A DNA stretch of 64,000 nucleotides from the NCBI GenBank assembly GCA_029781045.1, contig JAKOXL010000023.1, positions 1-64,000 on the forward strand. Direction: 5' to 3'. The notes under the pieces were generated by a model, which had not been told where the DNA came from, ran no database searches, and worked only from the letters and a program-made list of their open reading frames with translations. The translations under genes and the position numbers were made by a program. This document shows, one piece after another, positions 1-10,148 of the stretch (position 1 is the stretch's first letter; every line of letters starts with the position of its first letter). The DNA comes from Bacillota bacterium. GTDB lineage: Bacteria > Bacillota > UBA994 > UBA5500.

Positions 1-281
1 GATGCTTGCGCCATTTCAATGACGCCAATTTTCCCGTCGTCCAGCAGCCCTAGCTGGGCAGCAGTCGGGACGCCTAGGGGCCCCCGCACCGTATAGGTGC
101 GGTATTCCCCCTGTCGGGCGGCCACCATGGCTTCCAGGGTGCCTTCGCCCCCATCGGCAATAGGTATTTCCTCTATGACACAGCCGGGGCAGGCCTTCCG
201 CACTCCAGTGGCAATGGCTCGGGCCACTAGGGACGCGGATAGGCTCCCTTTGAAAGAGTCGGGTGCTATAACTACACGCAT
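1..281 (-). CDS. Glycerate kinase, N-terminal fragment (continues past window edge)
   Basis: Minus-strand translation from the ATG at 281: MRVVIAPDSFKGSLSASLVARAIATGVRKACPGCVIEEIPIADGGEGTLEAMVAARQGEYRTYTVRGPLG..., the characteristic glycerate kinase N-terminus. Not listed in the ORF track because it is open at the edge. Confidence 0.9.
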   Translation of the reverse strand, partial: MRVVIAPDSFKGSLSASLVARAIATGVRKACPGCVIEEIPIADGGEGTLEAMVAARQGEYRTYTVRGPLGVPTAAQLGLLDDGKIGVIEMAQA

Positions 282-384
282 GGACCTCACTCTCCTTCGC
301 TTCTACACTAATCATCATACCCGCTGGCTTAAGCAGGAACCAGCCTCTGCCATACAGAATTTGAGTTACGAAAGGAGTGATATT

Positions 385-891
385 ATGGGCATATTGCGAC
401 CGGCGCAAGCCAGCGACCTGGAAGCGCTCAGTGTCTTGGTCTGCGACTTCTTTAATTATCACCGGCAACTGAAGGCCAATAGCCAACTCATGTCTCTAGC
501 AGAAGCAAAGCAGATTTGCGAAGGCTGGCTGGCCCAGCATCCGCTGCTAGTTTACGTTGAGGGGGAAGATCTTATCGGGTTTGTGCGCTTGCGGCAAGAA
601 GGTAATGTTTATTGGATTGAGAATATCGGGATTGAACAGGGCCACCGGGGGCAAGGTCATGGCCGCGGCCTGCTAACCGCCTTAGAGACTTTTGTGCAAG
701 AACGAGGACAGGATTCGCTGTACGTTTCTGTGCTACCGGAGAATACGGCTGCCATTGAGTTCTACGTAAACAACGGTTACTGCACACTGAACATGATTGA
801 GCTGCGCAAAGACTTAACCAAGGAGAACCCGAGTAATCATCTGCAGGCTGACGGACGCAATTTCCACTTGGAATGGAAGACATCCCGATAA
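385..891 (+). CDS. GNAT family N-acetyltransferase
   Basis: Internal ATG after AAAGGAGTGATATT; MGILRPAQASDLEALSVL...IGIEQGHRGQGHGRGLLTALE. The upstream part of the 97..891 ORF overlaps glycerate kinase and is spurious. Confidence 0.85.
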   Translation: MGILRPAQASDLEALSVLVCDFFNYHRQLKANSQLMSLAEAKQICEGWLAQHPLLVYVEGEDLIGFVRLRQEGNVYWIENIGIEQGHRGQGHGRGLLTALETFVQERGQDSLYVSVLPENTAAIEFYVNNGYCTLNMIELRKDLTKENPSNHLQADGRNFHLEWKTSR

Positions 892-949
892 CCAAATGGG
901 GGAGCAATGGGGCTGGCGCAGGAAAATGAACGCCTGCCTGAACATATCC

Positions 950-980
950 GGGCGCGGCACCTCCGCGCCCTTACGCATGC
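950..980. repeat. Short palindromic element, member A
   Basis: GGGCGCGGcacctCCGCGCCC-TTACGCATGC. Confidence 0.5.
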
Positions 981-1021
981 GGCAAATAGGCCTTGTAGGC
1001 AGGCCGCACTTATCAAAAACA

Positions 1022-1076
1022 GGAAGAAAGGCGTGTCGCCCACGTTTCTCAAAACGTTTGCGACCCGCCTTTTTGG
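1022..1076. terminator. Bidirectional intrinsic terminator
   Basis: AAAGGCGTGTCGC...GCGACCCGCCTTTTT with an inner ACGTTTCTCAAAACGT hairpin, between convergent genes. Confidence 0.75.
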
Positions 1077-1086
1077 TTTCAAGCTT

Positions 1087-2259
1087 CTATTGCTTTAAAA
1101 AATCGAGGGTGGCTTCGGCCAGCACTGCCATACCAATAGGAATGGCATCCTCATCGAAGTTGAAGCAGGGATGGTGTCCCGGATAGACGCAGTCCTTCTC
1201 CGGATTGCCCGCACCTAAGCGCAGGAAGACACCCGGCGCCTTCTCGGCGAAATAGGCGAAGTCTTCACCACCCATAGAAGGGTTGGCGATGCGCACCACG
1301 TTGTCGGCACCCAGCAGGCGTTGAGCTGCCTTCTCCGCCAGGTCTACCATGGCCGGATCGTTGATAACCGACGGATAACCCTTATCGTAGACAAACTCAT
1401 AGGTGCAGCGGAAGGTCTCGCACACGCCTTTAATGATACGCTCGATGCGCTCTGGCATGGCAGCCCGCACCTCCGGATCTAAGGTGCGAACGGTACCAGT
1501 GAGTTCAACTTGATGGGCTATAACGTTGTTGCGGTAACCACCGTTGATGGTTCCTAGGGTGACAACGGCCGAGCCGAGAGGGTCGATTTCACGGCTTACG
1601 ATGGTCTGCATGGCCACAATCAGGTGTCCAGCGGCAACGATGGTGTCGATGGAGTTGTGGGGATGGGCGCCGTGACCGCCTTTACCGGTTAGAACAATCT
1701 TAATGGAGTCGGTGCCTGCACTGCTGGGGCCAGCCTTCAGACCGATCTGACCTGTGGGCAGGTTAACGCCTACATGTAGCCCCATGACCCCATCCACATG
1801 AGGATTCTCCATAACACCGGCTTCCACCATGGGGAGAGCTCCGCCCGGGCCTTCTTCCGCCGGCTGGAAGAAGAACTTCACATTACCGGGAATCTCATCT
1901 TTGATTTCGGACAGCAGCTTAGCTACTCCCATAAGGATTGCCGTATGGCCGTCATGACCGCAGGCGTGCATTTTGCCCGGATGGATAGACTTGTAGGGCA
2001 CATCGTTCTGCTGCGGGATGCTGAGGGCATCCATGTCTGCCCGCAGAGCGACGGTACGGCCCGGTTTGCCACCCCGTAAGAGGCCAACCACACCGGTTTT
2101 GGCTACCCGGGTTACCTCGATACCCAGACTCTCCAGATACTGGGCCACTATGCCAGAAGTCCGCTCTTCCTCAAAACCCAGCTCCGGATGCTGATGGAAG
2201 TCGCGCCGAAAAGCGACAAACTCATCCTGCAGTTGCTTTGCTCTCTCTAACATGTTCAT
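1087..2259 (-). CDS. M20 family amidohydrolase (N-acyl-amino-acid / hippurate hydrolase-like)
   Basis: FRRDFHQHPELGFEE, ALRADMDAL, HACGHDGHTAILMG, FQPAEEGPGGA motifs. Confidence 0.9.
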   Translation of the reverse strand: MNMLERAKQLQDEFVAFRRDFHQHPELGFEEERTSGIVAQYLESLGIEVTRVAKTGVVGLLRGGKPGRTVALRADMDALSIPQQNDVPYKSIHPGKMHACGHDGHTAILMGVAKLLSEIKDEIPGNVKFFFQPAEEGPGGALPMVEAGVMENPHVDGVMGLHVGVNLPTGQIGLKAGPSSAGTDSIKIVLTGKGGHGAHPHNSIDTIVAAGHLIVAMQTIVSREIDPLGSAVVTLGTINGGYRNNVIAHQVELTGTVRTLDPEVRAAMPERIERIIKGVCETFRCTYEFVYDKGYPSVINDPAMVDLAEKAAQRLLGADNVVRIANPSMGGEDFAYFAEKAPGVFLRLGAGNPEKDCVYPGHHPCFNFDEDAIPIGMAVLAEATLDFLKQ

Positions 2260-2331
2260 CTGCTCTTCCCCCTTCTCTAAATTGGTTTACCAACTACTTC
2301 GACGTGAGGACAGTCCCTCCTGCCGTCCCGC

Positions 2332-3183
2332 CTACTGAAAGAAGCTGACTAGGCCGAAGGCCAACACAGCTAGACCGATGCCCAACCAAGTCCAACCAGA
2401 AAGCTGTTCGCCGAAGAAAACCCGCCCCCCAATGGCCCGTAGCCCCACGGCAGAGGTGGAAAGGGCCGCCACTAACCCGGCGGGACCTCCGTGCAGCGCA
2501 TAGGCAAAGAAGATCATGCCCACGGCAGATAAGGCCCCATCGGCGGCCCCCAGATAGAAGGGGCGCTGGTAGTGCCGCTGCCGGCGGCGTAAAAACCAAA
2601 GAGACGTGAAGATAAAGCTGAAGAAATAGGACCAGACGAGGCCGGCGATGCCATCGCCCTGCAGAACGGTGGTCTTATCTAGAATCAAGGTTTCACCGCT
2701 GGAACCGATGGCACCCAAGAAGGCCAACCCGAACCATTTCCAGGTGGCCATACGCGATTCTTCCCCTTGACGCCGCTGCACCAAAACCATGCCCAGCGTA
2801 GCCACGGCCACGGCCAGCCATTGCCAAAGATTGAGCTTTTCCGCAAATAGCACCCAGGCCAAAAGCGGCGTAATGACCGAATGGCTGCCGGCCACCGCCG
2901 CCACTTTGCCCACTGGACCACCCTTGATAGCCAGCAGAATACAAACACAGTTAAGCATGGAAAGCAGGGACATGCCTAGACCGCTAAGAACTAGAGGAAA
3001 ACTGGGTTGGGGCATTAGGCGGCCTTGTTTGATAAGCAGAATCACAAAACCGGCCAAAAAGGTGCCAGGCAAGAGGCGATCAGCTGGCGTGTCTTCCTGC
3101 ATGGCCACCTTGTTAACCATGCTGGAGGCGGCGAAGAGAAGGGCAGCCATGAAGGTACTGAGAATCCACAGCAAAGGAAGCAC
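2332..3183 (-). CDS. EamA/DMT family transporter
   Basis: Ten-TM hydrophobic pattern with paired EamA repeats; probable GTG start near 3183 (MLPLLWILSTFMAALLFAASSMVNK). Confidence 0.8.
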   Translation of the reverse strand: MLPLLWILSTFMAALLFAASSMVNKVAMQEDTPADRLLPGTFLAGFVILLIKQGRLMPQPSFPLVLSGLGMSLLSMLNCVCILLAIKGGPVGKVAAVAGSHSVITPLLAWVLFAEKLNLWQWLAVAVATLGMVLVQRRQGEESRMATWKWFGLAFLGAIGSSGETLILDKTTVLQGDGIAGLVWSYFFSFIFTSLWFLRRRQRHYQRPFYLGAADGALSAVGMIFFAYALHGGPAGLVAALSTSAVGLRAIGGRVFFGEQLSGWTWLGIGLAVLAFGLVSFFQ

Positions 3184-3233
3184 CCCCTTGCTGCTTAAGA
3201 TTCCCCTTTCTACGGGTGGGCATGAGACGGGAA

Positions 3234-4085
3234 TCAGAGCTGCACTATGATAAAGCAGATGATCAAGATAGCAAACCCTATCCATTGTCGGCTCTGCGCC
3301 CGATCACCAAAGAAGATGATTCCGCCGAGGGCGCGGAAAAGAACGGCTGCCGTGGCCACAGTAGCCACCAGCGAGGCCGGGCCGTAAGAAAGGGCCACAC
3401 CAAAGGTAAGCATTCCCAGGCCCGTGAGCAGACCGTCCATGGCACCAAAGAGTGAAGACTGTAGTCGCAGACGCACCAGATAGAGGGCCACCAGAGCGTG
3501 ACAGACCAGACTGGCAAAGAAGTACTCCCAAATGAGGGCATACTGGGCTCCCGCACTTAATGCGGTAGCAAACTTAAGGCCCAGAGTTTCCCCACTGGAG
3601 CCAATGGCGGCTAAAAGGGCCAGCCAAAACCAGCGATAGGGGTTTTTAGTGGCCCTGCTGGAACTGTCCACCGCCTGCTCGTTAGCCCCAAAAACGCAGG
3701 TTAACCCCAGAAACGAGCCAAAGACGGCGCACCACTGGGCCCAAGTAAGTTGCTCCTGGAACAAAAACTGAGCTGTCACAGCCGTGATTATGCAATGGCT
3801 GCCAGCTACAATCGATACCAAACCGATTTTGCCACAACGTAAAGCCATGAGCAGGGCAAAAGCGTTGAGCAAGGAAAAGAAGGCTAGAATAGCACCACTA
3901 AGGATGTGTTCCCACTGCCATAGCTCCTGGAGGCGTGGGGCCTGCCAGGCCACTACCAAGAACCCGGCAGTGTAGGTGGCGGGCAGGACTTCTAGGGTAC
4001 GATACTCCCAGTTTACGGCCAGCTTATCCACCAGGCTGGCAGCTGCCCAGAACAAAGCAGAGAGTAAGGCCATAAGCACCCACAC
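3234..4085 (-). CDS. EamA/DMT family transporter (paralog of the neighbour)
   Basis: MWVLMALLSALFWAAASLVDKLAV...AAIGSSGETLGLK; parallels the adjacent ORF. Confidence 0.8.
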   Translation of the reverse strand: MWVLMALLSALFWAAASLVDKLAVNWEYRTLEVLPATYTAGFLVVAWQAPRLQELWQWEHILSGAILAFFSLLNAFALLMALRCGKIGLVSIVAGSHCIITAVTAQFLFQEQLTWAQWCAVFGSFLGLTCVFGANEQAVDSSSRATKNPYRWFWLALLAAIGSSGETLGLKFATALSAGAQYALIWEYFFASLVCHALVALYLVRLRLQSSLFGAMDGLLTGLGMLTFGVALSYGPASLVATVATAAVLFRALGGIIFFGDRAQSRQWIGFAILIICFIIVQL

Positions 4086-4149
4086 TGGAATTCACCCCCA
4101 TGTGTAATGCCTATGCTACTCTCTGCGTGGACTTGCCTCTTAACGGCAC

Positions 4150-4533
4150 TTAGCGTGCCGGCTGCACCAACTCTATCCGTTCACCGTCAGGTCCTGAGAA
4201 GAAGGCAACTTGTCGACCGTCTAACACGGTGCGTACCCCCGGCTCTTCCAAACTGATGCCGTGTTGTTGCAGACGCTCAATGATGGGCGCCAGATCCTGT
4301 ACATACCAGGCAAAGTGGTCATAGCGCCCCCGCTCCGGTCGCTGCTGAATGCTGGGGTCCGCATAGTGCAGCAACTCGAGCACCGGTGCATCCACCCCCA
4401 TAAACGCAATCTGCAAACCGCGACCGTTATCTGGGTAGCGTTCCAGACACTTAAGACCCAGTACTTCCTCGTAGAAACGAACGGAGCGGTCCAAGTCGGT
4501 AACTACCAAACCAACGTGGCTGAAAGATAACAC
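4150..4533 (-). CDS. VOC / glyoxalase-fold protein
   Basis: MLSFSHVGLVVTDLDRSVRFYEEVLGLK...FFSGPDGERIELVQ. Confidence 0.9.
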   Translation of the reverse strand: MLSFSHVGLVVTDLDRSVRFYEEVLGLKCLERYPDNGRGLQIAFMGVDAPVLELLHYADPSIQQRPERGRYDHFAWYVQDLAPIIERLQQHGISLEEPGVRTVLDGRQVAFFSGPDGERIELVQPAR

Positions 4534-4597
4534 TCTAATCCCTCCAATTCTCTATTGCTATCGGCACCCTAAGCCGTGCCTCTATGGTTTATCTGAC

Positions 4598-5950
4598 TTA
4601 GCGGCGCAATCCTTTAGGATAGTGGTTCTTCAACACCCTGTTACTCACCTTCCCCCAACCCAAAGGGAAACCGTCCACACAAACTAGAGCCCAACCGTCC
4701 GGCAAGGCAGTGGCTAGAGTATGCCCGGCCAAATAGGCGGCCGCTTCGGGAATACCGGCACTTAGATGCAGACAGCGTTGGACTTCTTCCGGTCGCAGGC
4801 TGAGGGCTAAGGCATGGCTGGGTATGAACCGTCCTTTACGCAGTTCACCCAGGTGCCAACCGGGTCGCACTACCCGCAAGCCCTGCAGTAGGGGTAAGTC
4901 CTCCAATACTTGGTAGACATGATCACCAAAACGCAGATAGGGGCCGGGGGGCAAAAAGCGCAAGGTTTCGGCGGCGAAACTCTTGAGTTCCTTATCTGGC
5001 TCCTTATAGACACCGGGCTCCAGCTGGATCTTCCGTGCGGTGGGCGGCCCCTCTGCCTTACGCAGACAAGCCAAGAAGTGGCCTTCCCCTGCTAACCGAT
5101 GGGGCCACAAGCGGGCCGTTAAGCGCAGGGGATCTCGCTCGTCCCCATGAAACCCGGGTTGCCAACTGGGGTGCTGCAAGGTCGACACCACTTCTAGGTC
5201 GGAAAAGTTGGCCAGCAACCAAGCCACGTTGTCTTCATTTTCATCTACCGAAAAGGTGCAGGTGGAGTAAACCAGACGCCCTCCCGGGGCCAACATCTCG
5301 TAGGCGGCCTGCAGAATCTCCTTTTGCGTGGCAGCACAAGCACGGACTAGTCCTTCATTCCACTGCTCCCTGGCCCCATCGTCCTTGCGGAACATGCCCT
5401 CACCGGAACAGGGTGCGTCCACCACAATGCAGTCAAAATAGGGGCCAAAGCGCCGGGCCAGTTGGGCGGGCTGGGCTGAGGTAATGATTACATTCTTGCT
5501 GCCCCAACGTTCCAGATTCTCTGCCAGTGCCTTAACCCGCTGCTGGTTAACTTCGTTGGCTACCAGCAGCCCCTGGTCTTGCATGAGGGCCGACAAATGG
5601 GTGGCCTTTCCGCCAGGAGCGGCACAAAGGTCCAATACCCGCTCACCCGGTTGGGGTGCAGCCATCTGGGCTACTGCCATGGCGCTGGGGTCCTGCAGGT
5701 AATAGACACCGGTTGCATGCCAGACGTGTTTCCCTGGTTGGTCGCTTTCCTCATAATAGAAGCCACTGGGGCACCAAGGGATAGGGGTTAGGCGCCAAGA
5801 AACCCGTTGCTGAAAGTCTTGAACGCCAATCTTCAAGGTGTTTACCCGCAGACCCAGGCTGCGCTCTGCTTGCAGGGCATGAGCAAAGCTAACGTATTCG
5901 GAGCCCAGCAAGCGCTGCATGCGGGCTACAAAGGCATCTGGTAGAGTCAT
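4598..5950 (-). CDS. RsmB/NOP (RsmF-like) family rRNA cytosine-C5 methyltransferase
   Basis: VLDLCAAPGGKATHLSALM, VDAPCSGEGMFRKD, STCTFSVDENEDNV; ATG at 5950 behind GGAGGA. Confidence 0.88.
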   Translation of the reverse strand: MTLPDAFVARMQRLLGSEYVSFAHALQAERSLGLRVNTLKIGVQDFQQRVSWRLTPIPWCPSGFYYEESDQPGKHVWHATGVYYLQDPSAMAVAQMAAPQPGERVLDLCAAPGGKATHLSALMQDQGLLVANEVNQQRVKALAENLERWGSKNVIITSAQPAQLARRFGPYFDCIVVDAPCSGEGMFRKDDGAREQWNEGLVRACAATQKEILQAAYEMLAPGGRLVYSTCTFSVDENEDNVAWLLANFSDLEVVSTLQHPSWQPGFHGDERDPLRLTARLWPHRLAGEGHFLACLRKAEGPPTARKIQLEPGVYKEPDKELKSFAAETLRFLPPGPYLRFGDHVYQVLEDLPLLQGLRVVRPGWHLGELRKGRFIPSHALALSLRPEEVQRCLHLSAGIPEAAAYLAGHTLATALPDGWALVCVDGFPLGWGKVSNRVLKNHYPKGLRR

Positions 5951-5999
5951 ACCGCCATCCTCCTCCTTCCCCTTTCCTATTGTATCCTCTTGCCAGAGG

Positions 6000-6035
6000 A
6001 CAAAAAAGCTACCCAAGTGCATGGGTAGCTCGTTA
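6000..6035 (-). terminator. Intrinsic terminator
   Basis: Minus strand GAGCTACCCATGCACTTGGGTAGCTTTTTT. Confidence 0.75.
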
Positions 6036-6037
6036 AA

Positions 6038-6517
6038 TCACTGTTTTGCCAACTCGACGAAGGTCAGATTCTCACCAAATAAAGGCAGTTCCAGTTGGCG
6101 TTGCTGTACGAAGCCATGCTTCTGGAAGAAGGCAATAGCCGCCTGATTGTCGCGTTGTACAATCGACCAAAGGGTTTGGTCGGGCAGCTGCTCCGCTAGG
6201 GCCGCATACAGCTGACTACCTACACCTATTCGCTGCCACTGAGGCAGAATATAGATGCGGGTGATTTCATAGCCCGATAGGGGCCGCGGTAATGCCTGCA
6301 CAAAGCCGACGATACGGTCTTGCTCCTCTGCCACTAGGAAGAGGGTCTCTTTCCGCTCCAAGCTGCGTTTTAGGCTCTCTTCGTTATAGAATTCGGCTAG
6401 CACTTGAGCCCGTGTATCGGGGCGCATGATGCGCTCATAGGCACTGTGCCAGGTAATATGAGCAACCTGCTGGATGCCTAGAATGTCGTTGATCGTAGCT
6501 TTGCGTACCTGTATCAA
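6038..6517 (-). CDS. GNAT family N-acetyltransferase
   Basis: TTG start behind GGAGGAGCC; MIQVRKATINDILGIQQVAHITWHSAYERI...YILPQWQRIGVGSQLYAAL. Confidence 0.85.
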   Translation of the reverse strand: MIQVRKATINDILGIQQVAHITWHSAYERIMRPDTRAQVLAEFYNEESLKRSLERKETLFLVAEEQDRIVGFVQALPRPLSGYEITRIYILPQWQRIGVGSQLYAALAEQLPDQTLWSIVQRDNQAAIAFFQKHGFVQQRQLELPLFGENLTFVELAKQ

Positions 6518-6679
6518 TGCGGCTCCTCCTAATAATAAAACTGACGCTCGGAGCGTCTTCCGTAACAACTGTTTCTTGCTCTGCGTCACATTTCCTGCAG
6601 GGTAACAATATTTTTATATTCACAACAACAGAACAGGATATAATACATTGTTAGACTTAGCTGGAGGGGACCACACTAG

Positions 6680-8497
6680 ATGATTCGTAATATCGCCATC
6701 ATTGCCCATGTGGATCACGGCAAAACTACTCTAGTTGATGCCATGCTCAAACAGAGCAGCATTTTTCACGCCAAAGAACAGGTACAAGAGAGGGTCATGG
6801 ATTCCTTAGACCTGGAACGGGAGCGCGGCATCACCATCATGGCCAAGTTTACGGGCGTTTTCTATAAGGGTACTAAGATTAATATTGTGGATACTCCGGG
6901 CCACGCCGATTTTGGCGGTGAGGTGGAACGCACCTTAAGCACCGTAGACGGAGTGCTGCTGCTGGTAGACGCGGCCGAAGGGCCCCTTGCCCAAACCAAG
7001 TATGTGTTACGCAAAGCTTTAGGGCTAGGGCTCAAACCCATCGTGGTGATCAATAAAATCGACCGTCCCGACGCCCGCCCTCTAGAGATAGTGGACAAAT
7101 GCTTGGACCTTTTTATCGAGTTGGGCGCCGATGACGACCAACTGGATTTCCCCGTCCTTTATGCCTCTGCCCGGGGCGGCTATGCAAAACGGGATTTGAA
7201 GGATCCGGATGTGGATCTCACTCCTCTTTTTGAAGCTATCGTCTCAGAAATCCCAGCACCGGAGGGTGATCTGGAAGCCCCCTTACAAATGCTGATTTCC
7301 AGTATCGACTGGGACGATTACGTGGGGCGCATTGCCATCGGGCGCATCAAAAATGGCTGCTTAACAATGGGGCAAACCGTTACAGTGATTAACCCCGACG
7401 GCCACGAACACAATGAGAAAGTTCTTAAGCTTTACCAGTTTGTTGGTTTGAGCCGCACCGAGTTGGACAGCGCCCACGCCGGTGATATCGTGGCCATTGT
7501 GGGTCTGGACGATATCAGCATCGGTTGCACCTTAACCCATCCTGAGTGCCGGGTTCCCCTACCCTTTATTAAAGTGGACGAGCCTACGGTAACCATGGAG
7601 TTTCTAGTCAACGACAGCCCCCTGGCCGGTCAAGAGGGCAAATATGTTACCACCCGCCATCTGCGGGACCGCCTCTACCGCGAGGCTTACGCCAACATCA
7701 GCATGCGGGTGGAAGACGGACCCACCTCCGATATCTGGCATGTGTCGGGCCGCGGGGAACTGCATCTGGCCATCTTAATCGAAACCATGCGGCGCGAAGG
7801 CTATGAGTTCGCCGTATCCCGGCCCCGGCCCATTTTTAAGCGAGATGAACAGGGTCAGCTGCTGGAGCCCATGGAATTGCTTACGGTAGAAGTGCCGGAA
7901 GAGTTTTTGGGTACAGTCATGGAGCTTCTGGGTAGCCGTCAGGGACGGCTGCTGGATATGGTCAACTCGGAATCGGGAACGGTGCGCCTGGAGTATGACA
8001 TTCCCGCCCGCTCCCTCTTGGGTTTCCGTTCCCTGTTCCTAACGGAAACCAAGGGTTACGGTGTGATGCACCATATCTTCAATGGTTATGGTCCCTATCG
8101 CGGAGAGATTCCGAAGCGCAACCATGGGGTCTTGGTGGCCTATGAGGCGGGAGTGGCCACCGTCTTCGGCCTCTATGGCGCTCAAGATCGAGGCACCCTT
8201 TTCATCACCCCAGGTACCCAGGTCTACGAGGGCATGATTGTGGGTGAAACGGGTCGCCCGCAGGATATAGATATCAATGTGACCAAGAAAAAACACCTCA
8301 CCAGTCTGAGGGCTGCCGGTTCGGAAGAGGCCATGCGTCTCTCACCGCCACCGGAGATAACGCTGGAAAAGGCTCTGGAGTATATCGAGAATGACGAGCT
8401 GATTGAGGTAACTCCCAAAAACATTCGACTGCGCAAACGCATTCTAAGCCGGCAAGAACGGTTGCGTCGACAGAAAAGGGAGCAAAAAGAGGAATAG
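6680..8497 (+). CDS. typA: Translational GTPase TypA/BipA
   Basis: [23 protein letters not shown]...ERERGITI...; full-length C-terminal TypA domain; GGAGGGG RBS. Confidence 0.97.
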   Translation: MIRNIAIIAHVDHGKTTLVDAMLKQSSIFHAKEQVQERVMDSLDLERERGITIMAKFTGVFYKGTKINIVDTPGHADFGGEVERTLSTVDGVLLLVDAAEGPLAQTKYVLRKALGLGLKPIVVINKIDRPDARPLEIVDKCLDLFIELGADDDQLDFPVLYASARGGYAKRDLKDPDVDLTPLFEAIVSEIPAPEGDLEAPLQMLISSIDWDDYVGRIAIGRIKNGCLTMGQTVTVINPDGHEHNEKVLKLYQFVGLSRTELDSAHAGDIVAIVGLDDISIGCTLTHPECRVPLPFIKVDEPTVTMEFLVNDSPLAGQEGKYVTTRHLRDRLYREAYANISMRVEDGPTSDIWHVSGRGELHLAILIETMRREGYEFAVSRPRPIFKRDEQGQLLEPMELLTVEVPEEFLGTVMELLGSRQGRLLDMVNSESGTVRLEYDIPARSLLGFRSLFLTETKGYGVMHHIFNGYGPYRGEIPKRNHGVLVAYEAGVATVFGLYGAQDRGTLFITPGTQVYEGMIVGETGRPQDIDINVTKKKHLTSLRAAGSEEAMRLSPPPEITLEKALEYIENDELIEVTPKNIRLRKRILSRQERLRRQKREQKEE

Positions 8498-8499
8498 AA

Positions 8500-8537
8500 A
8501 AACGGGCGTGTCGCCAACCATGGCGACACGCCTTTCT
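8500..8537. terminator. Bidirectional terminator, GGCGTGTCGC family
   Basis: GGGCGTGTCGCCAACCATGGCGACACGCCTTTCTT. Confidence 0.8.
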
Positions 8538-8593
8538 TCTTCCACACACGATAAACCTTTGCAGCAGACTAAAATCTGACATTCCGTCATAGC

Positions 8594-8628
8594 GGGCGAG
8601 GCATCGCCTCGCCCCTACACGGTTATGC
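8594..8628. repeat. Short palindromic element, member B
   Basis: GGGCGAGGCatcGCCTCGCCC-CTACACGGTTATGC. Confidence 0.55.
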
Positions 8629-8637
8629 GCAGCGATT

Positions 8638-9963
8638 CTATTCCTTCTCAGCTCTCCTCAGCATGCGCAGGCCGCTGAACACTGCCCAGGCCGTCTGGGA
8701 GCCTTGCAGGTAGAACTTGAGAGGTCTGGGAATCTTGTTGGTATAAACAGCAGTATTGGGACCGCTCATGCGGGCTGGGAAGCACTCGCCTTCCGTTTCC
8801 ACAAACAACTCTCCATCCTGCTCAAAGACCCGCAGGTAGCCGCCCTCTGCGGAAGAATAGGTGCCGAGAATCCGCTGACGTTCCGCCGCCGTGGCCCTAT
8901 ACTCAGGCTCCTCACTGCGGGGCATATCCAGCGGCAAGCCAAGAGCCGTATTGACGGCACCAAGCCACAGAAGGCTGGCCGAAACTCCACTGGTGTTGGT
9001 GAGTACTGCCACCACCAGGCCCTTCTCAGGCACAAAACCAAAGTTGGCCGCCACACCCGGTTGGCTACCACCATGCTCCACCAGAGTAACACCTGCGTGG
9101 TCTGGCGTTATGGACAAGGCCGCTCCGTACCAAGTCTTGCGCCCGTACTGGTAAAGCGGCTTCGTCATGCGGGCTAGCCCCTGGCGACTGACAATGGTTC
9201 TATCTCCCACCTGGCCACCATTGATGAACACCTGCCCGTACTTCAAAAGGTCAGTGACACAAGAGCGAACCCCACCGCCCACTTCGAAGTTACCTAAAGC
9301 CGGCCACGGCTGGGCCTGAAACTGACCGCTGGCCTTGTCATACAGGTAAGGGACGGTCACGTTATCAAAGCGGGTTAGCTCCTCAATGCTATAGGTGGAG
9401 CGGTACATGCCAAGAGCATCCAACACGTGGGTGGTCATGTACTTACGATAGGTAAGACCGGTTAGCCGTTCAATAATGGCACCCAGCAACAAGAAGGTAT
9501 CGTTGCAATAACTCAAGTATTCACCAGGGGCACCCAGCAACTCATATTCTTCGTTGGCCAAGAACTCCAGATGCTCGCTGAAGTTGGGAATATCTTGGCG
9601 GCGCCCCATGGGGGGCAAGCCGGTGGTATGGAAAAGCAAATGCTTGATTTTGATACTAGCCATGTCGTCCACACCGCGCAGTCTAAACTCAGGCAAATGC
9701 TTAGTAACCGGATCATCAACAGAAAGTAGTCCGGCGTCGGCCAGTTGCATAATGGCCAGGGCGGTGAAGGATTTGCTCACGGAAGCAATGCCAAAGATGG
9801 TGCTGGGGGTTACGGGTAGCCGTTTCTCCACATCACGGTAACCAAATCCCCGTTGAAAGATGATGCTACCATATTGGGCTACGGACACAGCAGCCCCAGC
9901 AATATGCTCCCGCTCTCGTACCTGCTCCACAAACTCCACATATTCGTTCCAAGATCGGGTCAT
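8638..9963 (-). CDS. Serine hydrolase (beta-lactamase / class C PBP-like)
   Basis: FGIASVSKSFTALAIMQL (SxxK), YCNDTFLLLG (YxN), VEHGGSQPG; ATG at 9963 behind AGGAGGAACCC. Confidence 0.88.
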   Translation of the reverse strand: MTRSWNEYVEFVEQVREREHIAGAAVSVAQYGSIIFQRGFGYRDVEKRLPVTPSTIFGIASVSKSFTALAIMQLADAGLLSVDDPVTKHLPEFRLRGVDDMASIKIKHLLFHTTGLPPMGRRQDIPNFSEHLEFLANEEYELLGAPGEYLSYCNDTFLLLGAIIERLTGLTYRKYMTTHVLDALGMYRSTYSIEELTRFDNVTVPYLYDKASGQFQAQPWPALGNFEVGGGVRSCVTDLLKYGQVFINGGQVGDRTIVSRQGLARMTKPLYQYGRKTWYGAALSITPDHAGVTLVEHGGSQPGVAANFGFVPEKGLVVAVLTNTSGVSASLLWLGAVNTALGLPLDMPRSEEPEYRATAAERQRILGTYSSAEGGYLRVFEQDGELFVETEGECFPARMSGPNTAVYTNKIPRPLKFYLQGSQTAWAVFSGLRMLRRAEKE

Positions 9964-10015
9964 TGGGTTCCTCCTTTTCAGCTGATCCGTTAGACTCCAG
10001 ATCCCGCGGCGCAGC

Positions 10016-10047
10016 GGGCCGGTCAATGACCGGCCCCTGCGTAATGC
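10016..10047. repeat. Short palindromic element, member C
   Basis: GGGCCGGTCaatGACCGGCCC-CTGCGTAATGC. Confidence 0.5.
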
Positions 10048-10066
10048 CACATAGTAATTGTTGGCC

Positions 10067-10088
10067 GGGGCTGTCGCCAGACAGCCCC
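10067..10088. repeat. GGGGCTGTC hairpin family member
   Basis: GGGGCTGTCGCCAGACAGCCCC. Confidence 0.6.
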
Positions 10089-10148
10089 GTGTTCCTTAAG
10101 CACCGATGGGCGCCTCAGCCTTACTCGCGACGCCCCCCTGTTCAAAGG

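Noticed and set aside
97-384. N-terminal extension of the 97..891 ORF
   Set aside because: Overlaps antisense glycerate kinase; a good RBS and GNAT start are at 385.
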